From assembly GCF_001311925.1 (NCBI RefSeq), contig NZ_BBCG01000013.1, positions 1-64,000 of the forward strand: a DNA stretch of 64,000 bases, written 5' to 3'. Both the position numbers and the translations under genes were made by a program. This document shows, one piece after another, positions 26,694 through 35,471 of the stretch; position 1 is the first letter of the stretch, and every line of letters begins with the position of its first letter. Source of the stretch: Cellulosilyticum ruminicola JCM 14822 (lineage in GTDB: Bacteria > Bacillota > Clostridia > Lachnospirales > Cellulosilyticaceae). The notes beneath the pieces were generated by a model. That model saw nothing but the letters and a program-made list of their open reading frames with translations, made no database searches and was not told the origin of the DNA.

Positions 26694-26841
26694 CTTCTTG
26701 TTCTCCTTTTTCCTTTATTACTCTTAACTTGTGAGCCAGTCTTTTTGAAACCACGCTTATGGCTATCAGCGTGTCGATGAGTTCCTCGTCTGGTAGTTCC
26801 TGGTCGAGAGACTCATCAGATACATTCATTTCTTTCTGCAT
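26677..26841 (-). CDS. Small acidic phage protein, first gene of the replication operon
   Basis: A 54-codon ORF starting MQKEMNVSDESLDQ and ending EQEDGSHE. An AAGGAAGGTG site lies 7 bases upstream, and its last 17 bases overlap the start of the next gene. It is probably helical (PDEELIDTLIAISVVSKRLA). The coupling and strong ribosome site make it very likely to be translated. Confidence 0.65.
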   Translation of the reverse strand: MQKEMNVSDESLDQELPDEELIDTLIAISVVSKRLAHKLRVIKEKGEQEDGSHE

Positions 26842-26880
26842 CTGCAGCACCTTCCTTTCCGAATGGGTCTTGCCCTTTCT

Positions 26881-26919
26881 GACAGCTATGTATTGAAAAT
26901 TGATAAAACTGCTAATTTC
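26881..26919 (-). promoter_or_regulatory. Repeated promoter element, class 1, copy C
   Basis: On the minus strand it reads GAAATTAGCAGTTTT, 9 bp, CAATACATAGCTGTC, identical in both blocks to the copy at 28553. It is the proximal promoter-like element of the minus-strand replication operon, about 40 bp before the first start codon. Confidence 0.65.
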
Positions 26920-26976
26920 GAGAAAACTTTTTGAAAAATTTTTTTCAGTAGCAATTTCGTTATCAGCTTTCAGGGG

Positions 26977-27010
26977 TTATGTATTGAAAAAGGGGAAAAC
27001 TGCTAATTTC
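26977..27010 (-). promoter_or_regulatory. Repeated promoter element, class 1, copy D
   Basis: On the minus strand it reads GAAATTAGCAGTTTT, 9 bp, CAATACATAA. The 3' AGCTGTC part is lost. It lies exactly 91 bp upstream of copy C on the same strand, with a further half-site (GAAATTGCTACT) between them. Confidence 0.6.
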
Positions 27011-27136
27011 AGAGAAAATATTTTTGAATTTTTATGAGAGGGCATATTTTTAATGAAATAAAATGACCTTGTCGATATAATGAAAGAAAGAGCCGGGAGA
27101 GGCTTTTGAAGAATAAAAGAGAGGGTGATTCTTATT

Positions 27137-27718
27137 TTGGATACTCCTGTTGAAAAGATAGATGCGACAGTTGGTATGAAATTCGGATGCTTGCAGGTCC
27201 TTGATGAAGGCGCAGAATATTTGCAGGTTATGGATGAAAGAATTTCTAATATAAAAGAAGAAAAAGCAGAGTTTGTTAAGGCTGCTGAAGAAGGAAGATA
27301 TGAACACAGAAATTGGTTCAGTAATAGAAATGGAAAATCAGAAACAATAGTAGCTTATGTTTACAAGCCATACTCATTTAAGGTTTCTAGTGATTCCATT
27401 ACACCAGACTACTTTGACGAGGCAATTGCAAGATTACTTAAAGATAAGGAAATAAAACATTATAAATGCCGATGTAAGAAATGTGGCAAAATACGATATT
27501 ATTCAGAAGAAACACTGCAGGTTAAGCCGATGGTTTGTTATAAGCCTGTGTACTGCTCATCAAAGTTTACCTATTCTGTAAGGGCTAATAATGCTAACTA
27601 TAATAAAAGGAAAAAGTACGAGAAGGATGAGTCTGTATGTCTTGTGGATGATAAGGATGCTGTTATCCCGGCAGAGGCTTATTGCGATGCTTGGATGATA
27701 AGCGAAGAAAGGAACTGA
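27137..27718 (+). CDS. Phage protein with a zinc-ribbon-like module
   Basis: About 193 residues. The start is uncertain: a TTG at 27137 sits 7 bases after a strong GAGGGTGAT ribosome site, while a GTG at 27125 lies inside that site. The C-terminal half has YKCRCKKCGKIRYYSEETL (near 110), with paired cysteines and later Cys residues. The downstream gene repeats this module (YRCKCYVCGKEK), so the two are partial paralogues. The N-terminal 100 residues are not recognised. It overlaps the next gene by 37 bp. Confidence 0.6.
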   Translation: MDTPVEKIDATVGMKFGCLQVLDEGAEYLQVMDERISNIKEEKAEFVKAAEEGRYEHRNWFSNRNGKSETIVAYVYKPYSFKVSSDSITPDYFDEAIARLLKDKEIKHYKCRCKKCGKIRYYSEETLQVKPMVCYKPVYCSSKFTYSVRANNANYNKRKKYEKDESVCLVDDKDAVIPAEAYCDAWMISEERN

Positions 27719-28409
27719 TTAAGCAGGCAGAAAAGGATGCACAGATTATTGCAGCAATTCCAAGAAGACATGCCGACAACTACGATGTTGATTATGTGGG
27801 ATTAACATATGAATCTTTAGAAGTGTTTGAGTGCGTGGATGATGCTTTGGAAAGTGCGCCGATTCCATATTACACACAGAGGCATCAAAAGAAATATAGG
27901 GATATTACTGTCTATAAGCAGTATCGTTGTAAATGTTATGTATGTGGAAAAGAGAAGCTCGTGACCTGTGATAAGTTTGGCATTTATCCTCCGACTGAAT
28001 ATGGCTATAGAGCTTACGGCGGATATTGGAGTGCAGTTTCTTGTGACTGTCATCCGATATCTTCATTCCAATGGATTGTAAATGATCTTCTTATAAAAAA
28101 TGGCGTTGATTATAAAGTGGAAGTAGAAGCTGAAGGTGTATATGGAATAGACAATGAAACACCACTGCGATTTGATTTTGGCATTTATAAGGAAGAAAAG
28201 CTGATAGCTTTAATTGAATGCCAGGCGAACAACACTTTATGCCAGTTGAGGAATTTGGTGGGGAGCGAAGGTTTGCTATCCAACAAAGGAATGATGAAGA
28301 GAAAAGAAAATATGCAAAGGATAATAATATAAAGCTGATTGAGATTTCATATAAGAAAAAGAAATATGAAACAGTAGAGGCTTTACTAAAGGAGCATCAT
28401 ATTATTTGA
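27682..28409 (+). pseudogene. Zinc-ribbon plus Vsr/Hef-like endonuclease, frameshifted
   Basis: The TTG start at 27682 follows AGAGG. Residues about 75-90 hold YRCKCYVCGKEK. The second half resembles the phage Hef/Vsr-type endonuclease fold: PLRFDFGIYKEEKLIALIEC, then in another frame GEQHFMPVEEFGGERRF and QQRNDEEKRKYAKDNNI. The two parts are separated at about 28230 by one lost base. Restoring a G (CAGGC to CAGGGC) gives the expected IECQGEQHF. If real, the truncated protein lacks the end of the catalytic domain. Confidence 0.65.
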
Positions 28410-28410
28410 T

Positions 28411-28440
28411 GTTGAATTCCACATCCCTATGTGGGAACAA
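28411..28440 (+). other. Hairpin after the endonuclease-like gene
   Basis: TTCCACAT-ccct-ATGTGGGAA forms a compact hairpin just after the stop codon, with a GGTGTGG alternative partner at 28445. There is no T-tract. It may act with the terminator at 28482. Confidence 0.4.
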
Positions 28441-28481
28441 CATCGGGTGTGGAAAAATAACAACGGAATATTTGGAATGTT

Positions 28482-28528
28482 AAAAATGACATCGCTATGT
28501 GCAAAAAACATGGCGGTGTTATTTTTTT
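28482..28528 (+). terminator. Rho-independent terminator
   Basis: AAAAATGACATCGCTATGT and ACATGGCGGTGTTATTTTTTT form a long A/T-flanked stem around a 7-base loop. It isolates the class 1 promoter element that follows. Confidence 0.75.
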
Positions 28529-28530
28529 GC

Positions 28531-28591
28531 CTTTTTTCAAAATTTCTCTCCTGAAATTAGCAGTTTTGGGTCATTCCAATACATAGCTGTC
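28531..28591 (+). promoter_or_regulatory. Repeated promoter element, class 1, copy A
   Basis: A T-rich UP-like stretch, GAAATTAGCAGTTTT (28553-28567), 9 bp, CAATACATAGCTGTC (28577-28591). A -35-like TTAGCA and -10-like TACATA are 17 bp apart within it. It precedes the DUF4406/primase operon by about 45 bp. Confidence 0.65.
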
Positions 28592-28636
28592 GGAAGACCA
28601 TCGGTTCTTACTAATTGAGGAAAGGAGAGAAGTCCT

Positions 28637-29059
28637 ATGGGAATAAGTAAATACAACTCGGAAGGCTACTATGATCCAGTACCACAGATGGCTGTAAATG
28701 AAATAGAGAAGGAACTTCACAAGTGGAGACCGCTTGTTTATATCTGTTCTCCATTTTCAGGAGACATCGAAGGGAACACACAAAGGGCGAGAGACTATAG
28801 CCGCTTTGCTGTAGACCAGGGTGCAGTTCCATTAGCACCACATTTATTGTTGCCACAGTTCATGTCTGAAAAGACAGAAAGAGACTTGGCACTTTTTATG
28901 GATATGGTGTTCCTCGGCAGATGCGAACAGCTATGGGTATTCGGAAAGAACATCTCTAGTGGAATGGCAGCAGAGATTGATAAGGCCAAGCAGAAGAAAA
29001 TGAAGATTCGTTATTTTACGGAAGAATGCCAGGAAGTTAGCAAAGACGAGGAGGACTAA
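28637..29059 (+). CDS. DUF4406 protein, nucleoside 2-deoxyribosyltransferase-like fold
   Basis: 140 residues. PLVYICSPFSGDIEGNTQRA (about 32-51), YSRFAVDQGAVPLAPHLLLP and GRCEQLWVFGKNISSGMAAE match DUF4406, a Rossmann-like family related to nucleoside deoxyribosyltransferases. Such phage proteins may act on nucleotide pools, but the reaction is not established. A GGAAAGGAGAG site precedes it. The next gene follows by 3 bp, so it is cotranscribed with the primase. Confidence 0.8.
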   Translation: MGISKYNSEGYYDPVPQMAVNEIEKELHKWRPLVYICSPFSGDIEGNTQRARDYSRFAVDQGAVPLAPHLLLPQFMSEKTERDLALFMDMVFLGRCEQLWVFGKNISSGMAAEIDKAKQKKMKIRYFTEECQEVSKDEED

Positions 29060-29062
29060 ACA

Positions 29063-31351
29063 ATGGAACTTATTTTATATACGGCAGATTGTACTGGCAT
29101 TCCCAGTAACTGTGTATATCCGCATGAAGTGGTAGTAGATAGCAAAGAGAAAATGGTTGAGGCTATCGAGAAGGACCACGTTTGTGCAAAGTACAAAAAC
29201 AATTACAGAAGTAATGAAAATTTCATGGAGGCGAACGGCTTCTTCATGGATAACGACAATGACCACACTGATAATCCGTCTGAATTTATAACAGCGGAGA
29301 AGTTATCGGAGATGCTTGCAGATGTAGATCATGTCATTGTTCCAAGCCGTCATAATATGCTCCCTAAAGGAAGCAAGCCTGCAAAACCAAGACAGCATAT
29401 TTATTTTCCTTGTCAGCCATACAAGGATTCGACCATGTACGCAGCAGTAAAAAGAGCAATTCAGAAGAAGTTCCCATTTCTTGATGATAACGCTATGGAT
29501 GCTGCGAGATTCTTTTTCGGTTCATCCTGTGATGCTGATGACATCATTTGGAATGAAGGCTTTCTTCAGATCGATGAAACTCTCGATGAGGATGATTACA
29601 TCGAAGAGGCAGTGGAAAAGGAAGAGTACCAGACTGGTGGCGGTGTCATTCACGAAGGTAGCAGAAATAACACTTTAAGTTTGTTCGCAGGTAAGGTCTT
29701 AAAGAAATTCGGAATCACAGATAAGGCACATGACCTCTTTCTTGAAAGAGCAGCAAAGTGTGACCCACCTCTTGATGACAGAGAGCTTAAAACCATATGG
29801 AACAGTGCAGTTGGATTTGCAAAGAAGATACAGAGTCAGGAAGGCTATGTTCCACCAGAAGAATTCAACGCAGAGTTTGATGCCGGATTAAAGCCAGAGG
29901 ATTATTCGGATATTGGAGAAGCGAAGGTTCTCGCAAAGGAATATGGTTCTGAACTTAAATACACAACAGCTACCGATTACCTTCGTTTTGATGGTGAGTG
30001 TTGGAGAGAGGACAGACAGATGGCACTTGGTGCGGCAGAGGATTTTCTTGACCTTCAGCTTGCTGATGCTAGGGAACAGGTGGAGATTGCAGAACAAGCA
30101 CTCCTTGGTGCAGGTGTATCTGAAGAGAATGTTAAGTCGGGTGGTAAGCAACTCGAAAAGGCTGTGCCGGATAATTCGATGGGACTGTTGTTTGCTCTTA
30201 TGGGCGCACAGACTTATTTGAAATTCGTACTGCGTTATCGCAATTACAAGAACATCGTTAATTTCCAGAATGCAGCAAAGCCAATGCTCGCCATTGATGT
30301 ATCGGAGTTAGATAAAGACCCTAATCTCCTTAATACACCATATGCCACATTTGACCTTGAAAAAGGAATGGCAGGAGAGTTGCCACATAATCCAGAAGAC
30401 CTCATCACGAAGATTACGAATTGCTCGCCGGGAGATAAGGGAGAGCAGATTTGGAGTGATGCACTTGATACCTTCTTTTGTTCAGATAAAGAACTTATCG
30501 AGTATGTGCAGATGACAGTCGGTATGGCTGCAATCGGTAAGGTGTACCAGGAACACATGATTATTGCTTATGGCGGTGGTGCCAATGGTAAGTCTACCTT
30601 TTGGAATACCATCTTCCGTGTGCTTGGAAGCTATGCAGGAAAGATATCGGCAGAGGCTCTTACGATGGGATGCAAGAGAAATGTAAAGCCTGAAATGGCA
30701 GAGCTTAAAGGCAAACGTCTCATCATTGCATCCGAGATGGAAGAAGGTGTGAGATTAAACACTGCTACCGTAAAACAGCTTTGCTCCACTGATGAGATAC
30801 AGGCAGAGAAGAAGTATAAGGATCCATTCCATTTCGTGCCTTCGCATACACTCGTGCTTTATACGAACCACCTTCCAAGGGTTGGTGCCAATGATGATGG
30901 TATCTGGAGAAGACTTATCGTCATTCCATTTAATGCGAAGATTACCGGGAAGTCCGACATTAAGAACTATGCAGATTATCTGTATGACCAGGCAGGTCCC
31001 GCCATCATGAAATGGATTATTGAAGGTGCAAAGAAATCTATCGATGCGAACTTCCATACAGATTTGCCAAAGGTGGTACAGTCTGCAATAGACCGCTATC
31101 GTGAGGCCAATGACTGGCTTGGGCAGTTCATTGAGGATCACTGCGATGTGGACCCTGCCTTTGAGGAAAAGTCAGGAGACCTTTATCAGCAGTACCGTTT
31201 TGCGTGTATGCAGACGGGCGAATATGTCCGCAGTACCTCTGATTTTTATGGTGCTTTGGAAAAAGCCGGGTTCAGAAAGCAGAGAAGAAACACAGGCAGA
31301 ATGATTGTGGGTCTAAAGCTTAAGGAAGGACAGGACTTTTTGGATTCGTGA
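29063..31351 (+). CDS. Primase-helicase (AEP-like primase plus D5/P4-type SF3 helicase)
   Basis: A 762-residue replication initiation protein. The N-terminal AEP-like primase has GFFMDNDNDHTDNP (catalytic Asp pair, about 53-66), PRQHIYFPC and DAARFFFGS. A PriCT-like linker is RNNTLSLFAGKVLKKFGI (about 212-229). The C-terminal helicase has the P-loop GGGANGKST (504-512), Walker B-like LKGKRLIIASEMEEG and TNHLPRVGANDDGIWRRL (sensor and arginine finger). It primes and unwinds the phage origin with the polymerase at 21357. It is intact and in the same transcript as DUF4406. Confidence 0.9.
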   Translation: MELILYTADCTGIPSNCVYPHEVVVDSKEKMVEAIEKDHVCAKYKNNYRSNENFMEANGFFMDNDNDHTDNPSEFITAEKLSEMLADVDHVIVPSRHNMLPKGSKPAKPRQHIYFPCQPYKDSTMYAAVKRAIQKKFPFLDDNAMDAARFFFGSSCDADDIIWNEGFLQIDETLDEDDYIEEAVEKEEYQTGGGVIHEGSRNNTLSLFAGKVLKKFGITDKAHDLFLERAAKCDPPLDDRELKTIWNSAVGFAKKIQSQEGYVPPEEFNAEFDAGLKPEDYSDIGEAKVLAKEYGSELKYTTATDYLRFDGECWREDRQMALGAAEDFLDLQLADAREQVEIAEQALLGAGVSEENVKSGGKQLEKAVPDNSMGLLFALMGAQTYLKFVLRYRNYKNIVNFQNAAKPMLAIDVSELDKDPNLLNTPYATFDLEKGMAGELPHNPEDLITKITNCSPGDKGEQIWSDALDTFFCSDKELIEYVQMTVGMAAIGKVYQEHMIIAYGGGANGKSTFWNTIFRVLGSYAGKISAEALTMGCKRNVKPEMAELKGKRLIIASEMEEGVRLNTATVKQLCSTDEIQAEKKYKDPFHFVPSHTLVLYTNHLPRVGANDDGIWRRLIVIPFNAKITGKSDIKNYADYLYDQAGPAIMKWIIEGAKKSIDANFHTDLPKVVQSAIDRYREANDWLGQFIEDHCDVDPAFEEKSGDLYQQYRFACMQTGEYVRSTSDFYGALEKAGFRKQRRNTGRMIVGLKLKEGQDFLDS

Positions 31352-31439
31352 CAGTCGGTGTCAGTTAATACAAGAAACTTTTATGGAAAATGCGAGGAAG
31401 TGACGCTCACGAAGGTCATTTCATAAACTTTTCTATTTT

Positions 31440-31476
31440 GAAATTAGTGTTTTGTGCCACTCATTACAGTCATATC
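31440..31476 (+). promoter_or_regulatory. Repeated promoter element, class 1, degenerate copy E
   Basis: GAAATTAGTGTTTT, 9 bp, ATTACAGTCATATC. The first block and spacing match the other copies; the second block is diverged. It lies in the gap before the VRR-NUC and SNF2 genes, followed by an A/T palindrome (ATATAAAAAATTTTATAT). Confidence 0.45.
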
Positions 31477-31581
31477 TAAAAAGTCCTATATAAGAAAAAA
31501 ATATAAAAAATTTTATATAAGGGGGTTTTAGGAAATGACTGAAATGGGTGTCACGTTTTAAAGATTTGATGGAGGTTTGCG

Positions 31582-31826
31582 ATGCGTGAAAGTTACATCG
31601 AAAGAAAATTAGTGACAGAGACAAAGAAGCGTGGAGGTCTTTGTGAAAAGTGGAACTCCGGCACAGCAGGGTGGCCTGACCGCATTATTTTAATGCTGAT
31701 GGGAAGGTCGGCTTTGTGGAAGTAAAGGCTCCGGGGAAGAAACCAAGAAAATTACAACTCCACAGACATAAGCAAATATCGGCGCTTGGATTAAAGGTAT
31801 ATGTCCTTGATGAAGCAGACAGATAG
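31582..31826 (+). pseudogene. VRR-NUC domain endonuclease, frameshifted
   Basis: The ATG at 31582 follows GGAGGT. The first frame gives MRESYIERKLVTETKKRGG and TAGWPDRIIL, the start of a VRR-NUC nuclease. It then shifts at about 31693. The next frame gives DGKVGFVEVKAPGKKPRKL and ISALGLKVYVLDEAD to the TAG at 31824-31826. Restoring one base (ATG-CT to ATGGCT) yields the canonical protein, including the Glu-x-Lys catalytic core. These nucleases normally accompany the SNF2 helicase next to it. Confidence 0.8.
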
Positions 31827-31838
31827 GAGGTATCCTTG

Positions 31839-33194
31839 ATGCAATTCAATCCGCATGATTATCAGCAATATGCCATTGACTATATTTTGGAACATCCCAT
31901 CACAGCTGCAATCCTTGATATGGGTCTTGGCAAAACAGTCATTACACTGACAGCAATCGACAAGTTAATAAATGACGAGTTCCTTATAAGGAAAGTGCTA
32001 GTGGTCGCACCCCTTCGTGTGGCAAGAAGTACATGGCCGAATGAGATAAAGAAATGGGATCATTTGCAGAATCTGAAATATTCGGTAGTTCTTGGAACTC
32101 CAAAAGAAAGAATGGCAGCTTTAAGTGCAGATGCAGATATCTACATTATAAACAGAGAGAATCTTCCTTGGCTTTTACAGCAGGATAAGAAATATCTTGA
32201 TTTTGACATGGCAGTCCTTGATGAGCTTTCTTCATTCAAGGCAGCATCACAAAGAACAAAGGCATTTCTGAAACTTCGACCAAGGCTTAAGAGAGTAATC
32301 GGACTTACAGGAACACCATCATCAAACGGTCTCATGGATCTTCACTATGAATTCAGATGCCTTGATATGGGTGAGAGATTATTTCAGTTTATTGGAAGAT
32401 ACAGAACGGCATTTTTTAGACCAGACAGATTTAATGGAAATATCGTGTATTCCTATAAAGCACTTCCTGGTGCAGAGGAAGAAATCTACAGAAGGATTTC
32501 AGATATTACGATTTCCATGAAAGCCATCGACCATCTTGCTATGCCGGAACTCATTATAAACGAGTATCCCGTGTATCTCGATGAGAAGGAAAGGAAGAAA
32601 TACGATGAACTGAAAAATGACCTTATTATTCAGATGCCAGAAGGAGAGGTAACTGCAGCTAATGCGGCAGCACTTTCAAATAAGCTGTCACAGATGGCAA
32701 ATGGAGCCGTTTATACAGATGATGAAAATACCATGCATATCCATGACAGAAAATTGGATGCATTGGAGGACATTATCGAATCTGCAAACGGAAATCCAAT
32801 ATTAGTGGCTTATTGGTATAAGCACGATTTGGAAAGAATCGTAAAGCTGCTTGAAAAGTTAAAAGTTCCATATTCCAAAATCGGTAGTGCCGAAAGTATT
32901 GAGAAATGGAACAAAGGTGAGTATGCCGTTGGCTTAATCCATCCGGCATCAGCAGGACATGGCTTAAATCTTCAGAGTGGTGGTTCAACACTTGTGTGGT
33001 TTGGACTTACTTGGTCTTTGGAACTTTACCAACAGACCAATGCGAGATTATGGAGACAGGGTCAGAGTTCCAAAACCGTTGTGGTACAGCACATTATTGC
33101 AAAAGACAGCATTGATGAAAGAGTCATGAAGGCTTTAAGGCAAAAGGACAATACACAGTCTGCCTTAATCGATGCAGTCAGAGCAGAACTGTAA
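31839..33194 (+). CDS. SNF2-family DEAD/DEAH-like helicase
   Basis: A 451-residue phage superfamily 2 ATPase. The ATG at 31839 sits 8 bases after TAGGAGG. Motifs: Q-like YQQYAIDYI, Walker A DMGLGKTVIT (about 30-39), VVAPLRVARSTW (Ia), VLDELSSFK (motif II, DExx as DELS), LTGTPSSNG (III), SAGHGLNLQSGGS (V) and QTNARLWRQGQ (VI). It forms a compact phage replication or recombination module with the VRR-NUC gene 12 bp upstream. It is a DNA translocase rather than a processive helicase by family. Confidence 0.9.
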   Translation: MQFNPHDYQQYAIDYILEHPITAAILDMGLGKTVITLTAIDKLINDEFLIRKVLVVAPLRVARSTWPNEIKKWDHLQNLKYSVVLGTPKERMAALSADADIYIINRENLPWLLQQDKKYLDFDMAVLDELSSFKAASQRTKAFLKLRPRLKRVIGLTGTPSSNGLMDLHYEFRCLDMGERLFQFIGRYRTAFFRPDRFNGNIVYSYKALPGAEEEIYRRISDITISMKAIDHLAMPELIINEYPVYLDEKERKKYDELKNDLIIQMPEGEVTAANAAALSNKLSQMANGAVYTDDENTMHIHDRKLDALEDIIESANGNPILVAYWYKHDLERIVKLLEKLKVPYSKIGSAESIEKWNKGEYAVGLIHPASAGHGLNLQSGGSTLVWFGLTWSLELYQQTNARLWRQGQSSKTVVVQHIIAKDSIDERVMKALRQKDNTQSALIDAVRAEL

Positions 33195-33268
33195 ATGAGT
33201 GCGAACAGCACCGAGTCAATCAGAGTCAATCCGTGGGAAATTACTTTATTAAATCGGAGGAACCTGGT

Positions 33269-33514
33269 ATGAGCAGTAATTCAAACTTAGATCCTTACGA
33301 GAGACTTGCGAATGAAATCATTTTGCAGGCCGTTAAGGATTATAGAGATGCAAATAAAAAATTGAAGAAGGGAAGAAGGAATAAGGATGCGGAGATTACC
33401 AAATCCGAGTGTCTTAATTTCTTCCGTTCCCGTTGGTTTTCTACATTAACTGATATTGACCCAGAGTTCCTTATCACAAAACTGGATGAGGAGGATGATA
33501 GTCATGACAGTTAA
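33269..33514 (+). CDS. Small phage protein of unknown function
   Basis: 81 residues starting SSNSNLDPYERLANEIILQA. The start is chosen for the TCGGAGG site upstream. It has a Lys/Arg-rich middle (KKLKKGRRNKDAE) and a conserved-looking CLNFFRSRWFSTLTDIDPEFL end. It overlaps the DUF1492 gene by 11 bp, and the two are usually paired. It may be a transcription cofactor; no motif proves this. Confidence 0.65.
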   Translation: MSSNSNLDPYERLANEIILQAVKDYRDANKKLKKGRRNKDAEITKSECLNFFRSRWFSTLTDIDPEFLITKLDEEDDSHDS

Positions 33515-33950
33515 GGAATTTTTAAACCAAGCCTATTTATTAGATCAGAGAATTAAATCTGACACATTGGAATGCGAAGAGTTAAGGCTTATGGCAGAGA
33601 CAATTTCAAGTCCCGGCTTTGAGGAGCATTTCAATGCAAGCAGAAACACCGATGCCCCATATGTTCGCACCCTTGAGAAGTTGATGGAGCTGGAAGAAAA
33701 GATAATGACCGAGATGTCTTTGCTGTTGGAGGTAAAGCAGCAGATACGAGAGGTCATCAGCCAAGTGGACAAGAACGAATATCAGATGGTTCTTAAATAC
33801 CGTTACATCCATAATTACTCGTGGCCAAGGATAGCTGATATGCTAAATGTGGATGCGACCACAGTTCAGAGATGGCATAACAAAGCAATCGGAAGAATGG
33901 TTCTTCCAAAAAATTGTATAAATTTGAAAATTGCTATGGTTTGCAATTAA
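33504..33950 (+). CDS. DUF1492 / sigma-70 region 4-like late regulator
   Basis: 148 residues. The ATG at 33504 lies 9 bases after GAGGAGG. The N-terminal two thirds are helical (LNQAYLLDQRIKSDTLECEE, EEKIMTEMSLLLEVKQQI). The C-terminal DKNEYQMVLKYRYIHNYSWP...ADMLNVDATTVQRWHNKAI is a sigma region 4-like HTH. Such proteins (ArpU/DUF1492) commonly sit just before the packaging genes and activate late transcription in Firmicutes phages. That role is inferred from the family and position. Confidence 0.8.
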   Translation: MTVKEFLNQAYLLDQRIKSDTLECEELRLMAETISSPGFEEHFNASRNTDAPYVRTLEKLMELEEKIMTEMSLLLEVKQQIREVISQVDKNEYQMVLKYRYIHNYSWPRIADMLNVDATTVQRWHNKAIGRMVLPKNCINLKIAMVCN

Positions 33951-34078
33951 ATGCAATGGTGTCCTTTGTGATATTGTATAATCAGCGAAAAGCGAAAATG
34001 AGAAATCGGCATAAGCCTTCATGGTGGCAACCCCACTGTGAGGGCTTTTATTATGCCGCAAAGACGGAGGTGGAAATA

Positions 34079-34222
34079 GTGGGATATAGAAAAGTTGGTT
34101 ATTTGGAACAGTGCTTTTACATCCTTCGTTACAAATTAAGACAGTGGAGGTGCAGGAAGAATGCCAAGAAAAGCGAAACACCCATGCCACCATCCCGGAT
34201 GTCCCAAGCTGACCGAGAGTAG
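34079..34222 (+). CDS. Small basic phage protein upstream of HNH gene
   Basis: A GTG start after GGAGGTGG gives 47 residues beginning VGYRKVGYLEQCFYILRYKL, with a very basic middle (RQWRCRKNAKK). It overlaps the HNH gene by 62 bp in another frame. The MGYRKxGYLEQ-type N-terminus recurs in Firmicutes phages before HNH/terminase genes. Function unknown. The preceding 33951-34078 holds only a hairpin around AAGCC...GGCTT. Confidence 0.5.
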   Translation: MGYRKVGYLEQCFYILRYKLRQWRCRKNAKKSETPMPPSRMSQADRE

Positions 34223-34538
34223 GTTCTGCGAGGAACATCAGAAGGAAGAGAACAGACGTTACGAGAAGTACCAGCGAGACCCTAACACTAGGAGACGATA
34301 TGGTCGTGCGTGGAAACGCATCCGTGACAGTTATGTTAAGACTCATCCTTTCTGTGAGGTTTGTTACGAGAAGGGAGTCCTTGTTGAAGTAGAAGAAGTA
34401 CATCACAAGATTCCTCTTGCAGAAGGTGGCACACATGACAGGAGCAATCTGATTTCCTTGTGCAAGTCATGTCATGCAAAGATACATGCCGAGCGTGGAG
34501 ACAGATGGCACGGAAGGAGAAGTGATTCTTATGAATAA
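34161..34538 (+). CDS. HNH endonuclease, terminase-associated
   Basis: 125 residues. GGAGGTGCAGGAAG precedes the ATG. The N-terminus has a Cys/His cluster (CHHPGCPKLTESRFCEEH), then the HNH core EVHHKIPLAEGGTHDRSNLI and LCKSCHAKIHAERG (about 75-108), with the zinc Cys pairs C..C and C..C. Such HNH proteins next to terS/terL support cos cleavage in HK97-type phages. It overlaps the next gene by 8 bp. Confidence 0.85.
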   Translation: MPRKAKHPCHHPGCPKLTESRFCEEHQKEENRRYEKYQRDPNTRRRYGRAWKRIRDSYVKTHPFCEVCYEKGVLVEVEEVHHKIPLAEGGTHDRSNLISLCKSCHAKIHAERGDRWHGRRSDSYE

Positions 34539-35354
34539 GGATAATTCAAGAGTTGCTGATTTCATAGATGAGGAACATCCACAAAGAAAATATTACAAGT
34601 GTGATTATTGTGGAGAGCCGTTCTGGAAACCAGATGCTTTCAGAAAAAGGTTCTGTTCTACGGAATGTCAGCGAGCAGCTATTCAAAGGAACACCCAAAG
34701 AAAATAAAACCGCCTAGAAAGAAGATTACAAAGATATGTGAATGGTGCAACAAGCCATTTGAAGCGAATGTTGCACATCAAAAGTATTGTTCTAAAGAGT
34801 GTGGCTATGAAGGAAATAAAAGACTTCAAAGGCAGAGATGGGCGGAGGAGTTTATTCCTAAAGTTTTTATCTGCAAAGAATGTAATACAGAGTTTAAGAC
34901 AGAGTGTGGAAATCCCCGCTCTGTTTTTTGTTGCCAATCTTGTGCAGATAAATACGAGCGAAGGAAAGAGCATCAGACTACAAGACACAAGGAAGGTCAG
35001 AAGGAACAGAAGAAACGAAGAGAAAAGCAGATTGCTACAAAGTCTGTTGGTACAGTTTCCTATGAAGCTGTCTTTAAGCGTGACGGTGGTGTCTGTCAAA
35101 TCTGCGGTCTCCCTGTTCATGAAGATAAGTTCGTTGATGATTACTGGGGTGGAACCATAGATCACATCGAACCATTGTCCTTGGGTGGATACCATTCAAT
35201 GGATAACTGTCAGCTTGCACATAGAGTGTGCAATTCCCTCAAGTGTCAGTCGGCAGAGCCTTACGTTATTAATTGGGAAGAGAAAGCCAAGGAGAATAAT
35301 TATTGGAAAAACATATTTGATAATTATAAATCCTTGATGGCTGGGACAGGATGA
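34531..35354 (+). pseudogene. Multi-zinc-finger HNH endonuclease, frameshifted
   Basis: The start ATG at 34531 follows AAGGAGA. The first 58 codons read NKDNSRVADFIDEEHPQRKY, then CDYCGEPFWKPDAFRKRFC, and stop at about 34707. The next frame, offset by one lost base near 34670-34705, continues KICEWCNKPFEANVAHQKYC, FICKECNTEFKTECGNPRS and a terminal HNH (CQICGLPVHEDKF, GGTIDHIEPLSLGG, NCQLAHRVCNSLK). Four CxxC-type knuckles precede the nuclease. It lies directly before terS and is the second HNH gene in tandem. Confidence 0.7.
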
Positions 35355-35471
35355 CCTGGCCCGGTCTAAATCTCTACGGTAGTAATTCAGGCAACGGTGC
35401 CGCCCCTTCGTGTGGAAAAATTGCGAAATCAAACGGGGTATTAAGGACCCGAAGAATCGAGGTGAGAAAAA

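Noticed and set aside
33843-34436. 197-codon minus-strand ORF
   Set aside because: It lies opposite the DUF1492 end, the small basic protein and the HNH gene, all of which have good starts and family features.
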